From Siphonodentalium dalli (lineage: Eukaryota; Mollusca; Scaphopoda; Gadilida; Siphonodentaliidae): a DNA stretch of 64,000 nt. A model generated the notes under the pieces. The model saw only the letters and a program-made list of their open reading frames with translations, did no database searches and was not told the DNA's origin. The stretch covers positions 12,108,036-12,172,035 of the forward strand of contig CP136069.1 in assembly GCA_032622095.1 (NCBI GenBank), written 5' to 3'. This document shows positions 1-10,984 of this stretch, one piece after another. Made by a program: the position numbers and the translations under genes. Each line of letters opens with the position of its first letter. Position 1 is the first letter of the stretch.

Positions 1-359
1 TATTGGAACCATTTGAGCTTTGAGTCCGTAACATTATAGAAGGGACATTTGAAAACTTCGTTCCACCAATCTTTACTGTATGAGTTATTCAGTCCCCCCT
101 CCCATTTGATAGTTTGTTTACATTGTGATTCCTGAGTTAGTAGTGACCAATATTCAGATTTCGTGCTATATGGTGTGAGTAGATATTTTAATTGGAATTG
201 GACAATGGGACGATGTACTGCTATATCGCATTTATTTGGTGATAATTCGTGTGATTTTATTACTTGTACAATGGCACAAGTAGTTAAGAAATTAAGTTTT
301 ATTTTTCGTATTGACAAAAAATTCTTTATGGGATTTGAAATTTCCTGATTAGTCTTTAA
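1..359. other. unassigned AT-rich sequence
   Basis: I see no repeat unit, coding-like frame or RNA gene here. The short open frame at 163-348 has no recognisable feature and ends just before repeat A begins. Confidence 0.5.
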
Positions 360-1500
360 AGTCAGAAATGAATAGCATACTCTGTCATAAACATTTTCAA
401 ACCGGGTCATTCGGCCAAAATACATGATCTCTGGCAGCTATCTTGGATTTCAAAATTAAATCGATTGGCGCGGTCTACAGGTCGCACTGTTTGTCATGGA
501 TGTTAATACTGACATGCAGATGGGAACGAATCATTTTGGGGTCGTTCAGCCAAACAACATAGCCGTCAGCAGTCATCTTAGATTTTACTCTTTGCATGAC
601 TTAATCCTTTGGCGCGTACTACATGTCGTAGCTTTGGTCGGTTGAAATTTGTCAATGACATGTAGATGGGAACGAGCCGGTTTGTGGTCTCTCGGCCAAA
701 ATATACATGGCCGCCAGCAGCCATCTTGGAGTTTACTCTTTATTTGACTAAATCCTTCGGCACAGGCACAAGGTCGTACATTTGGTCAGATCATTATGAT
801 ATTTGTCATGGCTATTGACATTGATATGTAGATGGAAACGACTCATTTTTGGGTCGTTTGACCAAAACATCATGGCCGCCAGCGGTCATCTTTGATTTCA
901 AAATTCAATCCATTAGCACGTATCTTTTGTCGCATCATCACTAAATTTGTCATGTTTGTTAAAATTGACATGTAGTTGGAAAACGAGTAATTTTGGGGTC
1001 GTTTGGCCAAAAGTCATGGCCGCCAGCAGCCGTCTTGGATTTTACTCTTTGCATGACTAAATCCTTTGGCAAAGGCTACAAGTCTTATCTTTTTTGGTCC
1101 GATCATTATGAAATTGTTTTTGGATGATAACAATTACATGTAGATGGGAAACGATTCACTTGGAGGTCATTCAACCAAAAAACCTGTCGGCCAGCAGCCA
1201 TCTTGTATTTTGTTCTTTACACGACTAAACCTTTGACACAGGCTACAGGTCGTATCTTTTGTCAGATCATCATGGTCGTCTGATAAAAAGACATGGCCGC
1301 CAGCGGTCATCTTGAATTTCAAAACTCAAACCATTAGCAGGGGCTACATGTGGTATCTTTTGTCGTAGCATCATTAAATTTGTAATGGATGTTAGCAATG
1401 ACATGTAAATGGGAAGGAGTGCTTTTTGGGTCATTTGCGAAAACAACATAGCTGTCGCAGCCATCTTGGATTTTAATCTTTGCATAACTAGGCCTTTCAA
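360..1500 (+). repeat. tandem repeat A, left array (about 8 diverged units of ~150-165 bp)
   Basis: Each unit carries a recognisable order of blocks: GCCGCCAGCAGCCATCTTGG, then a CTACAGGTCGTA-like block, then AAATTTGTCATGGATGTT, then GACATGTAGATGGGAACGA, then GGTCGTTCGGCCAAAA. Two unit types intermix: one continues with TTCAAAATTAAATCGATTGG, the other with TTTTACTCTTTGCATGAC. The same array, with the same last units, recurs in the same orientation at 26480-28110. Open frames in the array are by-products of the repeat. Confidence 0.9.
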
Positions 1501-2310
1501 CTTTCCACATTCCTAATCACTCCATTGACTGTAACACATGAAATTATTCCCTTTCCAAGTTGAGCTACAGTGTCATTGACACTGTCATAATTATATTTCA
1601 GTCAATACACATTTTCAGCTGCATATACATGTAAACCAATTTCATCATTGTTTTTTCATTAAAGGAAATTACAAATTCATCGTTGATTCAATCATCATGA
1701 AATTGAGACTTTATGTTCACACACATCGATTCATTCAGTCAACATTTTTCCATTTCTACACTGCTCATTGCATTGGTCGTCTTCAATTGGGATAATCTAT
1801 AATTCTACATGTATATGTATATCATCGTTAACTATTAAATTGACATAATTTTCTTTTCCACCCAATCGATATTTCATTAAAATGACGCTTCATATTCATT
1901 ATGCTTCATTTCATGGCATAATTTTGTTCAGACGTGCAGGGGTAGATTGCTTGAGACCCCACCACAATTCAATTCACACCAGGTTCTCAGCTAGTATTAT
2001 CTGATGTTCGAACTGTAGTCATATGTTTGGACTGATCATAACCATGATTTTAATGGATTTGAATAGTTCACTAGATGGGCAATGCCAGACACTACGGTAG
2101 GTACATGGCTATTGGTGACTACATACGATTACGAATATATTAATCCAAGTTTAACATGGTATTTTAGTGTGATGACACATATATTTCTCCGAGTGTTGTA
2201 GCACATGTACATGTAGTACCATATGCGGAACATCATATCATTATTGTGATATTGAACTTAATGATCAACTTGGTGGTTGCTCCATTACGTGTCACGTACG
2301 ATCATTAGTA
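1501..2310 (+). repeat. unique trailer of the A composite (left copy)
   Basis: This non-tandem segment follows array A and is collinear with 28110-29392, which follows the right A array. Shared landmarks include CTTTCCACATTCCTAATC at the start, TTGAGCTACAGTGTCATTGA, CACCAGGTTCTCAGCTA, and the terminal block ATTACGTGTCACGTACGATC. The array and trailer therefore move or duplicate as one composite of about 2-2.9 kb. No coding potential is evident. Confidence 0.85.
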
Positions 2311-2566
2311 ATTAATAATACCATGATTCCATCCCTCTGGAATTATTAACAACGATCTGACCTAACAGCGGCCCTCGATGGCCCGTGTGTTTTTAATCAT
2401 TCCAGTCGGGCCGTTAACCCTCTAACCAACAAAACGGCCAAAAACGGCCAAATAAAGCTTCAACAGCCTAACATATCTTCGGTCTGTCTTAATAACACCA
2501 TACAAATATGGATATCATTGGAACCGGTTCATTGACCACATTGTGATGGTTACAGTTATGCCCTGT

Positions 2567-2635
2567 GCCAATGCATTCTCTTATATATGCGAGTCAACCA
2601 TAGGTCGCCTCGCATATATAAGAGAATGCATTGGC
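2567..2635. repeat. 69-bp near-perfect hairpin 1
   Basis: The arms begin GCCAATGCATTCTCTTATAT and end in the reverse complement, around a short CCATAGG-type centre. About 32 bp pair on each side with only a few mismatches. The same hairpin occurs at 2769-2837, 37000-37068, 37148-37216 and 39737-39803, and in collapsed form at 3377-3412. Confidence 0.9.
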
Positions 2636-2768
2636 CTAAATTTAACACTTTTTACCATTTTTTCTTACATTCTTTAACAATTTTATAAATTTTTGTTACA
2701 TTTTTTAACAATTTTTATAATATTTTTCTATATTCTTTGACAATTTTATCATTTTTAATATGTGTTAA

Positions 2769-2837
2769 GCCAATGCATTCTCTTATATATGCGAGGCGAC
2801 CTATGGTCGACTCGCATATATAAGAGAAAGCATTGGC
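2769..2837. repeat. 69-bp near-perfect hairpin 2
   Basis: This is the second hairpin of the left MITE, opposite in loop orientation to the first (CTATGG rather than CCATAG). It has the same arm sequence, with one A/T difference near the end (GAGAAAGCATTGG). Confidence 0.9.
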
Positions 2838-3139
2838 ACAGGGCCGTTCTGTTGGGTAAAGGTAAAGGGTTAATAAACCATAACGCCCTCAAAAGTCATG
2901 TAATTGTTATTTTGGTTGCACACTTGAGCACTAAGGTTGTTTATATTAAGCAGGTAAGCCCGGCAGTTTATGATACCTTAGGCAACTCACATTTTGATAA
3001 ATGACCCTTGCGTATATACATGGAGAGGGCATTCGAGTATTGTGGTGTGGGCCATCGGATGGCTTTTCAACCCCATGCGATGTACACATGTAGGATGTAA
3101 AGCCCCCCCACGAAGTTTTGAACGACTATCCCTCTATAG

Positions 3140-3287
3140 TGCACTTTAACGACTTTGTGAATGGTACAAGGGACTCGTAACTTGTTGTGTCGGGTCGAGT
3201 TTATTCCAGAGGTCTATTGTTGCGGGGCTGACAGAGTTTATGGAGGAATTCGAATCGAACTTCGGGGCTCTGAGGGAATTGCATATC
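3140..3287 (+). other. coding-like open segment (unidentified)
   Basis: One frame of the duplicated block is open for about 49 codons and gives a protein-like acidic stretch containing LTEFMEEFESNFGALRELH. It starts after a TAA near 3144 and is cut by the MITE fragment. In the second copy the frame continues to IIHSVCSHYSK before stopping. I do not recognise it. It could be a decayed exon or transposon remnant, or chance. Confidence 0.25.
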
Positions 3288-3631
3288 TTCGGTCTGTCTT
3301 AATAACACCATACAAATATGGGTATCATTGGAACCGGTTCATTGACCACATTGTGATGGTTACAGTTATGCCCTGTGCCAATGCATTCTGTTATATAAGA
3401 GAATGCATTGGCCTAAATATAACACTTTTTAACATTTTTTCTTACATTGTTTAACAATTTTATAATTTTTTGTTACATTTTTTAACAATTTTTATAATAT
3501 TTTTCTATATTCTTTGACACGTAACTTGTTGTGTCGGGTCGAGTTTATTCCAGATGTCTATTGTTGCGGGGCTGACAGAGTTTATGGAGGAATTCGAATC
3601 GAACTTCGGGGCTCTGAGGGAATTGCATATC
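3176..3631 (+). repeat. 112-bp direct duplication flanking a MITE fragment
   Basis: The block 3176-3287 is repeated at 3520-3631 with about one mismatch (CCAGAGGTCT versus CCAGATGTCT). Between the copies, 3282-3519 is an internal piece of the twin-hairpin MITE lacking both TTAA ends and containing a collapsed 36-bp hairpin at 3377-3412. CATATC is shared at the first junction, so micro-homology may have been used. The near identity of the two blocks suggests a recent event. Confidence 0.85.
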
Positions 3632-4317
3632 ATTCATTCCGTATGTTCCCATTATTCTAAAATCTTAAAATCGCAATTAGCTTTCTATTATTGTTCGAAT
3701 TGCTAATTAGTTGAATAACAATTCCTCTAAATATCTACTCACGTGGTTTACATGCTGCCAGGTCGTGGTCTCTGTATTGAGATTCCAGGCATCTGCATCG
3801 GGAATTCCTGCACACAAGACCACTAGCACACCATGTAGTGCTAAGACAATTATAGCCGAATGGTCCACCTGTATCAACCGAAGAGATCAAAATAACACGT
3901 TGGGGTCTGGAAACGTGTTTGTCAGCGGGTTTCCTTGTTGCATTAATTAGTTCTTTCTCGTGAAATATGATCATGATATCTGGAGCGATAACTTGAACAA
4001 ATATCAACTATTTTTTCAGGTCCGCATATTTTGAGCGAAGTTAAGGCACTCAAATATAAACTGACTTCAGTTTATATCTGGTATGTCACACTTCAATAGT
4101 GCTATGTATGGTAGCAAGTTACAGAAATAAGAAATAATAGTATATTATAAACAAGCCTATGTTCTTATATCATTAATAAATATAGTGTAAATTGCAGCAT
4201 GTTATTGTTATATTACTACTCTGTCAGTATAGTGTTATATAAACAAATGCCATGCTATGTAAACAAACAGTACATACATATTATATGATAAGCAACACAC
4301 TCAATGACCGTCACTAA
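3632..4317. other. unassigned sequence
   Basis: I find no repeat or convincing coding frame here. The opposed open frames at 3711-3950 and 3735-4007 overlap on both strands and lack splice or family signals. Confidence 0.45.
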
Positions 4318-5000
4318 TTGGACTTATGTTAGAATTAGTAGAGGCTCTTATGTCCAGCTTTTGGCTCCCGTGTGCATTTTGTGAAGAAATATAGCGACTA
4401 TGCTAAGTATGTTGGTTGACATTTCAGGCACCAGAATGTTAGACAACTGTGGGTCGCGACTGGGAGGATTTATGACGTCATCAAGATGGCCGCCATCCAA
4501 AATTTCATAATAAGCACTGAGTCAGTTTGATTAATAGCTAGTAGTGAATTTATGATAGGAAATATAATATTTCTCTACGTTTGTGATACTATTACAACAG
4601 GCTTCACTTTGACAGAAAAAAATGACCACATTAAACCAAACGGCCGCTAAAATGGCAACCGAAATTCGGAAAAATTGTGAATTTTTCCCACCTGTCTCTT
4701 AGGACATTCATGGTTGTTTGAAATCGGTGGCTAATACCAACTTAATTTTAAATAAATTTTAATACCTATCTATTTGAACATGATAATATGTCCTACTTTG
4801 GGTCTTATTCATAACAAATATCGCCAAAACGTGAATTCATACATGTACTATTAAATTTACAAAAAAATCGATTTTGTGACTCGAGCCAAGTGTTAGCCAG
4901 AAAATAGCTGAATTTGATGAAGAAACTGTGCAACAATTTTAAATATATAGACTGCCATATAATTACAACCAAAAAAGTGCACTATTTATAGATGGCGGCC
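4318..5000 (+). repeat. left arm of an outer inverted repeat
   Basis: This segment matches the reverse complement of about 38200-38882. Shared blocks include TGTGAAGAAATATAGCGACT, ATGACGTCATCAAGATGGCC and ACTGAATTTGATGAAG-like sequence, in mirrored order. It also contains GATGGCGGCCAAAATGG-type motifs. Divergence is considerable, so the duplication is old. No gene is evident. Confidence 0.8.
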
Positions 5001-5409
5001 AAAATGGTTGCCAATCTAGAGAAATAATTAAAATATGTCCAATTTTCTTTGATATTACTCCTAATGTGCGATTTAGTGGATACAGGTGATATATATGCTC
5101 CACGTTGGCGAAAGAACACGATGGTATGAAACAATATGAATATTTTGAGAACAATGGCTGTTTATACCCAAGATTTCAAGAGAATGAAATCACGAAAATG
5201 CGATAAAATCATCAGAATGGCAACCATGAACAATTTCAGAATTGGCATTGAGTCTGGGATAAAAATGTAGGTAGTAAAATGATCATGTTTCGCTATCTTT
5301 TTTGGGTAATCGTATTTTTAGGTGCTAACTGCTATATCAAAGTAAAGTCAAAGATATTTATTGCCGGAAAAGCGGATTCCTTTTTTGGTTTCCGAGAAGT
5401 CGGGAGAAA
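5001..5409. other. spacer before array C; part resembles 33290-33420
   Basis: The block ACAATATGAATATTTTG..GAACA..GCTGTT (about 5125-5165) and its continuation recur in the same orientation at about 33320-33360, just outside the right C array. No coding frame is supported. Confidence 0.5.
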
Positions 5410-6305
5410 AGGGAGTTTTAAACTCGATTCTAGCAATGCTATGACGCTAAACCGCTAAGGAATGAAAATATTAAAAAAGAGAGTTTCAAACTCAATTCTA
5501 GCAGTGCTATGCTGCTAACCTGCTAAGGAATGAAAATATTAAAAAGGAGAGTTTCAAACTGAATTCTAGCAGTGCTATGCTGCTAAACTGCTAACGAATG
5601 AACATATTAAAAAAGAGAGTTTCAAACTGAATTCTAGCAGTGCTATGCTGCTAAACTGCTAAGGAATGAAAATATTAAAAACGAGAGTTTCAAACTCAAT
5701 TCTAGCAGTGCTATGCTGCTAAACTGCTAAGGAGTGAAATTATTAAAACAGAGTTTCTAACTGAATTCTAGCAGTGCTATGCTGCTAAACTGCTAAGGAA
5801 TGAAAATATTAAAAAAGAGTTTCAAACTGAATTCTATCAGTGCTCTGCTGCTAAACTGCTAAGGAATAAAAATATTAAAAAAGAGAGTTTCAAACTCAAT
5901 TCTAGGAGTGCTATGCTGCTAAACTGCTAAGGAATAAAAATATTTTAAAAGAGAGTTTGAAACTCAATACTAGCAGTGCAACTGCTGCTAAACTGCTAAG
6001 GTATGAAAATATTAAAAAAGAGAGTTTCAAACTCAATTCTAGCAGTGCTATGCTGCTAAACTGCTAAGGAATGAAAATATTAAAAAAGAGAGTTTCAAAC
6101 TCAATCCTAGCGGTGCTATGCTGCTAAACTGCTGAGATAAAAATATTAAACAAGAGAGTTTCAAACTCAATTCTAGCGGTACTATGCTGCTAAACTGCTA
6201 GCGAATGAAAATATTAAAACAGAAAGTTTCAAACTCAATTCTAGCGGTGCTATGCTGCTAAACTGCTAAGCAACGAAAATATTTTTTTTAAAAAGAGTTT
6301 CAAAC
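5410..6305 (+). repeat. tandem repeat C, forward array (~13 units of ~67 bp)
   Basis: The unit contains GAGTTTCAAACTC (a palindrome around one base), then AATTCTAGCAGTGCTATGCT, GCTAAACTGCTAAGGAATG and AAAATATTAAAA. AGCAGT and ACTGCT within the unit can pair. Units differ by a few substitutions and small indels. The same unit in reverse forms the longer array at 31311-32985. No spacers of unique sequence separate the units, so this is a satellite and not a CRISPR. Confidence 0.95.
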
Positions 6306-6499
6306 TGTTACATAGTTACGTTTGGAAATCAGAGAATTACTCAAACTAGAAAAATGAAAATATTTCTCCGTACGTGTTTTTTTGTTACATAGTTACAAAT
6401 GCTTATCAGGGAATTACTCCAACTAGGAAAATGAAATAGTTCACACATCCTTGAATCTCGAATTTTAGCCTGTGCAGTGAAAACCTATGTCACCTAAAC
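6306..6499 (+). repeat. short spacer with a two-copy ~80-bp duplication
   Basis: GTTACATAGTTAC followed by AATTACTCAAACTAGAAAAA-like sequence occurs at about 6308 and again at about 6391. This bridges arrays C and B. Confidence 0.6.
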
Positions 6500-8236
6500 C
6501 TAAGTCAAGTCCAGAACTATGCAGGATGGTCCACATATGTCCCAATATCCATATTATATGCCAGAATACAAAGATATAGGCACATACCCAATTTCTAGGA
6601 TGGTCCCTTAAAATGATGTACCCCAAATTTGAGCGCGTGCAGTTTAAACCTAGGCAAACTATACATTAGTCATATCCAGATGCAGGATGGTCCAGCAATG
6701 TCCCAACATCCATACTATATATATAATCCGATATAGGCACATAACAATTTTCTGTGATGGGACCTTAAATTGGAGAACCCAGAATTTGAGCCTATATCAG
6801 CTATAAATTAGTCATGTCCAGATGCATGATGGTCCAGATTTGTCCCAAAATAAATGTTATATCTTAGAATCTAAAGATACAGGTACATAACTATTTTCCA
6901 TGATGGGCCATTAAAATGGTGAACCCCAAATTTGAGCGAGTGCAGTTTAAACCCAAGAAAACTGTACGTGAGTCATGCCCAGATTCAGGATGGTCCAGGT
7001 ATGTCCCAGCATCCATATTATATGCCAGAATCTAAAGATATAGGCACACACTCATTCTTTATGATGGGCCCTTAAAATGGTGAACCCCAAATTTGAGCCC
7101 GTGCAGTGAAAATCTATGTCTACTATACCTGAGCCATGTACATATGCATGATGGTCCATATATGTCCCAATATCCACATTACATCCCAGAATCCAAAGAT
7201 ATATGCACATAACAATTTTCCATGATGGGCCCTTAAAATGGTAAACCCCAATTTTGAGCCCCTCAAGTTTAAACCTAAGTAAACTATACGTGAGTCATGC
7301 CCAGATGCAGGTCGGTCCAGATATGTCCCAACATCCATATTGTATGGCAGAATCCAACGATATGGGGGCGTACGCATTTTTTATGATGGGCCTTTACAAT
7401 GGAGAACCCCAAATTTGAGCCCGTGCAGTGAAAACATTTGTCAGTTTTTCCTGATTCATGTCCAGATACAGGAGGGTCCGGATATGTCCCAATATCCATA
7501 TTGCATGCCAGAATCTAAGATATAGGCACATACCAATTTTTTATGATGGGCCCTTAAAATGGTGAACCCCAAATTTGAGCCCGTGCAGTGAAAATATATG
7601 TCTACTATACCTGAGTCATGTACATAAGCATGATGGTCCATATAATTATGCCCCAATATCCACATTACATCCCAGAATCCAAAGATATATGCACATAACA
7701 ATTTTCCATGATGGGCCCTTAAAATTGTAAACCCCAAATTTGAGCCCCTCAAGTTTAAACCAAAGTAAACTATACGTGAGTCATGCCTAGATGCAGGTCG
7801 GTCCAGATATGTCCCAACATCCATATTATATGCCAGAATTCAACGACATAGGCGCATACCCATTTTTTAAGCTGGGCCCTTATAATGGAGAACCACAAAT
7901 TTGAGCCTGTGCAGTGAAAACATATGTCAGATTTTCCTGATTCATGTCCAGATACAGGAGGGTCCAAATATGTCCCAATATCCATATTAAATACCAGAAT
8001 CTAAAGATATAGGCACACTTAAAATGGCGAACCCGAACCCCGAATTTGAGTCCGTGCAGTGAAAACATATGACACTTGTTTGTAAACATGACAACTTTAA
8101 TACCAGTGGGGAAAACACAAGTTGCCCAGCATATCTACCAATGTAGATGACTATACATGAGTCAAGTCCGGATGCAGGATGGTCCAGCTAAGTCCCAATA
8201 TCCATATCTTATGCCCAGAATCCAAAGGTATAGCAC
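6500..8236 (-). repeat. tandem repeat B, first block (~11 units of ~161 bp)
   Basis: Each unit reads, on the + strand, CAGGATGGTCCAGATATGTC, CCAATATCCATATTATATGC, CAGAATCCAAAGATATAGGC, ATGATGGGCCCTTAAAATGG, TGAACCCCAAATTTGAGCCC and GTGCAGTGAAAACC. A higher-order period of three units (about 482 bp) is visible between 7117 and 8000. The array is cut at 8236 by a transposon insertion and resumes at 14224. The open frames here repeat with the unit and are not genes. Confidence 0.95.
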
Positions 8237-8244
8237 AATCATAA

Positions 8245-8340
8245 TAGGGGTCTGCGAATCGGAGATTTTGCATCGAATCGAATCTCGATATCGAATCTCC
8301 TTCCTGATATCGACATCGAATCTCGAATCGAATCAGCTAG
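8245..8340 (+). repeat. left terminal inverted repeat of the hAT-like element
   Basis: It carries repeated ATCGAATCTCGATATCGA-like motifs and pairs with 14110-14215. The subterminal repeats of ATCGA could be transposase-binding sites. That is inference from hAT biology. Confidence 0.75.
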
Positions 8341-8467
8341 TGGTTGACATTGTTTACCAGTGCGTAATTCGGTGTCTCATCACAAAAACTGCAAAATTCA
8401 CTAGATACTATATAACAATTTTAATCTTCTTAAACAGCAGTTGGGACTTGCATCTTTTTTAGGGAAA

Positions 8468-8788
8468 TCATGACATAGGCAAGTCACTCTCGGTCTCATT
8501 GGGGTTTGGGATATGTTGCATTGAATTTCTATCTAGCTGTGTCATGGCGACCATTACACAAGAAGTGACAGTATGACATTTAAAGACATGTAGTTCAATC
8601 AACGTATCACCAACTTCATGGAATTGAAGTAACTTGTCTACATTATTTAATAAAGATAACACAGAATTTGACACACTTGGAAATGGGTACATCGTTATAA
8701 TCAGGGAGCCTGATGGGTCTATTTGCACAATCGCATACGAAAGGTTTGATGCCCCAGATGTGTTACACCCCAGGAACGTTCAAAGAAA
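8468..8788 (-). CDS. coding-like ORF in the left arm of the hAT-like element (unidentified)
   Basis: A minus-strand frame is open from about 8788 to a TGA at 8468, about 104 codons, without a clear ATG near its start. It may be an exon. It begins TFLGCNTSGASNLSYAIVQI and ends NPNETESDLPMS. The first 25 codons recur in the right arm at 13799-13870 (plus strand), where most differences fall at third codon positions: Asn, Tyr, Ala, Ile, Pro and Ser codons all change silently, including TCA versus AGC for Ser. That pattern is expected if the segment once evolved as protein. Upstream, a TGA replaces CAA seen in the other arm. I do not recognise the family. It could be a captured host exon or part of an unfamiliar transposase. 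Confidence 0.4.
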
Positions 8789-8799
8789 TCGGATTTCTT

Positions 8800-9170
8800 A
8801 AGTTACGCATTCCTGGCGTTTAGGGGCCAGATACCCCACAAAACCCCAAAAATGAATTATATTTGCACTTTTGAGTACAACGCTGATTTTTGTATTAATT
8901 GTGCTCCAGCAATTACTGATCAACAATACACAATTTCTGAAACGAAATTTCCGGGCGTTTTCATTTCAGAAAGGGGGTTTTGAAAGTATCCCCCAAAACC
9001 CCAAAAATTACTTCTATTTGCACTTTCGAGTACAAAGTTGATTTTCATATTAATAGTGCTCTAGTCATCACTGATTAATAATACACTATTTCTGAAACAA
9101 AATTTCTTGGCGTTTTCATTTCTGAATGGTTTTTTTTAAAGTACCCCCAAAAAACTAGAAAATTAATTTC
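8800..9170. repeat. ~150-bp direct repeats in the left arm (two units plus)
   Basis: AAAACCCCAAAAAT, ATTTGCACTTTTGAGTACAA, a CACTGATTAATAATACACTA-like block and TTCATTTCAGAAAGGGGG recur at about 8843 and 8993. They are mirrored by the same blocks at 13400-13790. Confidence 0.85.
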
Positions 9171-9554
9171 CTCAATAGTTATCCTGCTATCGCTAGTCAT
9201 AATAACCTCGTTTAAGAAACGAAATTCCGTGCGTTTTCATTTAAGAAGCACATGCCACGTGAAACAATTGACCCTACCCCAATAATACTTAATTATATAG
9301 GAGTAAGTATTAATGGGGTGGGTAATTTTTGTGCTGGGGGATATGTGTTAAGAAGATGGTGGGTTCGAAAACCCGAAAATTTGTTTTATTTGCACTGCTG
9401 TACGCACAGATAATATTTTTTCTTAATACTATCTCCACTATCATCATTGTTCACAGACCAAATGGTAAAAAGTAACACCTAGCATTTCATATTCTCATAT
9501 AAGCGATAAAACAATGCAATATTCCTTTTAATTAAACATGACTTTTTTAGGTAA

Positions 9555-10024
9555 ATGATGTGTCCCTATCATGGGCACAATCCTGCACAATGGGGAAAAA
9601 CAAGTTCCCGCGAATCAATGTCAAGTATGACCGCGTTGGGAATTTCTTCGAAAGCTGCAGAACAATATAGACATTTAAAGCGAGGACGATGACAGATTTA
9701 TGTCAAGTATAAACACGGGCAGAATTGATTGCTGGTGTCAGAACCCAGCTGAACAACATTCGCATTGAAGTAGTGTCATTCAACTATCGGCGCCAACTCA
9801 ACAATCCTGCACAATGGGGAAAAACAAGTTCGCACGAATCAATGTCAAGTATGACCGCGTTGGGAATTTCTTCGAAAGCTGCAGAACTATATAGACATTT
9901 GAAGCGAGGACGATGACAGATATATGTCAAGTATAAACACGGGCAGAATTGATTGCTGGTGTCAAAACCCGGCTCAACAACATTCGCATTGAAGTATTGT
10001 CATTCAACTATCGGCGCCAACTCA
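9555..10024 (+). repeat. 224-bp tandem duplication with a small coding-like frame
   Basis: Two nearly identical copies start at about 9577 and 9801 (ATCCTGCACAATGGGGAAAA). A short frame from ATG at 9555 to TGA at 9692 gives 45 codons and includes MTALGISSKAAEQYRHLK. The second copy preserves the frame inside 9725-9916. The copies are too similar for a selection test. The peptide is not recognised. Confidence 0.6.
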
Positions 10025-10980
10025 AGAGTTATTCATGAGTTGATATCCAACGTCATGGGTGTTTTCAAAAGTGGGCGAGCAACTCTCCGTGACCAGTTTT
10101 CTAACTGATTTTACAGAAAAACTTTTGTCGTGTATACTTTCTGAGAACTACTTTCTGGAGAAGCCCTTTAGCTAAGATCTGTATTATTCTTGGTCAGAAT
10201 CAATGGTGAAGTAACATCTAGCATTTCATATTCTCATATAACAGATAAAACAATGGAAAATCTATAATATGCAATATTTTTGTCATTTTTTCGGGCAGAA
10301 TCGGGGGAACAACATTTTCAAAATCCGCTTTGGGGGGAATTTTATGGAGTTCTTTGAAAAAAGTCCTATTTACGTGCATAGCTTTATTGTTTGATATTTC
10401 GTTCCTTGTGAAATTATTAATATATTATTATTGTTGTCATTACAAAATCCAAAATAGCGGACAAAATGGTGTCCGGAAGTGGTAAAATTGTGCACATTTC
10501 GCTACATTTTACCAAATAATTTCGATTTTTTGTTAAAAAAAAAATGTACCATGCTAAATCGATATCTGATAGTAATGAGCCATATCACGAGGATTTGGCC
10601 CTTCAGTGTCCATCAAATTAAAATAGATTTAAAATACAATTTCGAAGAAAAATCAATTATTATTGTAATGCCCAGAAGGTAATTGAACTCACCCGTGTAC
10701 TGAATACTGAATACCAATACGATGGCAGACATGAACCGCCCATTTTAGCAGAAACGATGGCATCAATATCGAAAATAGGGACAAAATGGCCACTGGCAGC
10801 AGTAAAATTGGGCAAGTTCGGCTAAAGGTCACCAGACTGTTTCCATGGCATCAAAAATAAAAACATATTATTTTCATTAATTTATATTGTAACTAAATCT
10901 TCTCATATTATTTATAGCCAATAGTGCTATATGCCATGAAATGAGTGTCAAAAGCCACCAAACTTGTATCCAAACATATC
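10025..10980. other. left-arm interior of the hAT-like element, partly mirrored
   Basis: ATCCAAAATAGCGGACAAAA at about 10445 and a related block at about 10785 match the reverse complement of 12955-13010. Otherwise the sequence is AT-rich and shows no gene. Confidence 0.5.
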
Positions 10981-10984
10981 CATT

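Larger units (their letters stand above)
2414..2873 (+). mobile_element. piggyBac-like MITE carrying two 69-bp hairpins (left copy)
   Basis: The element spans 2418-2869 and is flanked by TTAA on both sides, the target duplication of the piggyBac superfamily. Its ends read CCCTCTAACCAACA on the left and, reverse-complemented, CCCTTTACC..CCCAACAG on the right, matching the CCC start expected for piggyBac. The right end has a small GGTAAA duplication. An inverted full-length copy lies at 36970-37370. The interior is a T-rich spacer between two hairpins. It encodes no transposase, so it is non-autonomous. The superfamily assignment rests on TTAA and the CCC termini only. Confidence 0.75.

Noticed and set aside
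5410-6305. Regularly spaced repeats suggesting a CRISPR array
   Set aside because: The whole ~67-bp unit is repeated with no unique spacers, the genome is eukaryotic in character, and the array is a satellite with an inverted counterpart.
7123-7985. Overlapping open frames in repeat B
   Set aside because: They share the 161-bp period and occur in several frames, as expected from a stop-poor satellite.
9355-9395. GGGTTCGAAAACCC resembling a tRNA T-arm
   Set aside because: No acceptor stem, anticodon arm or A-box lies at the proper distance upstream.
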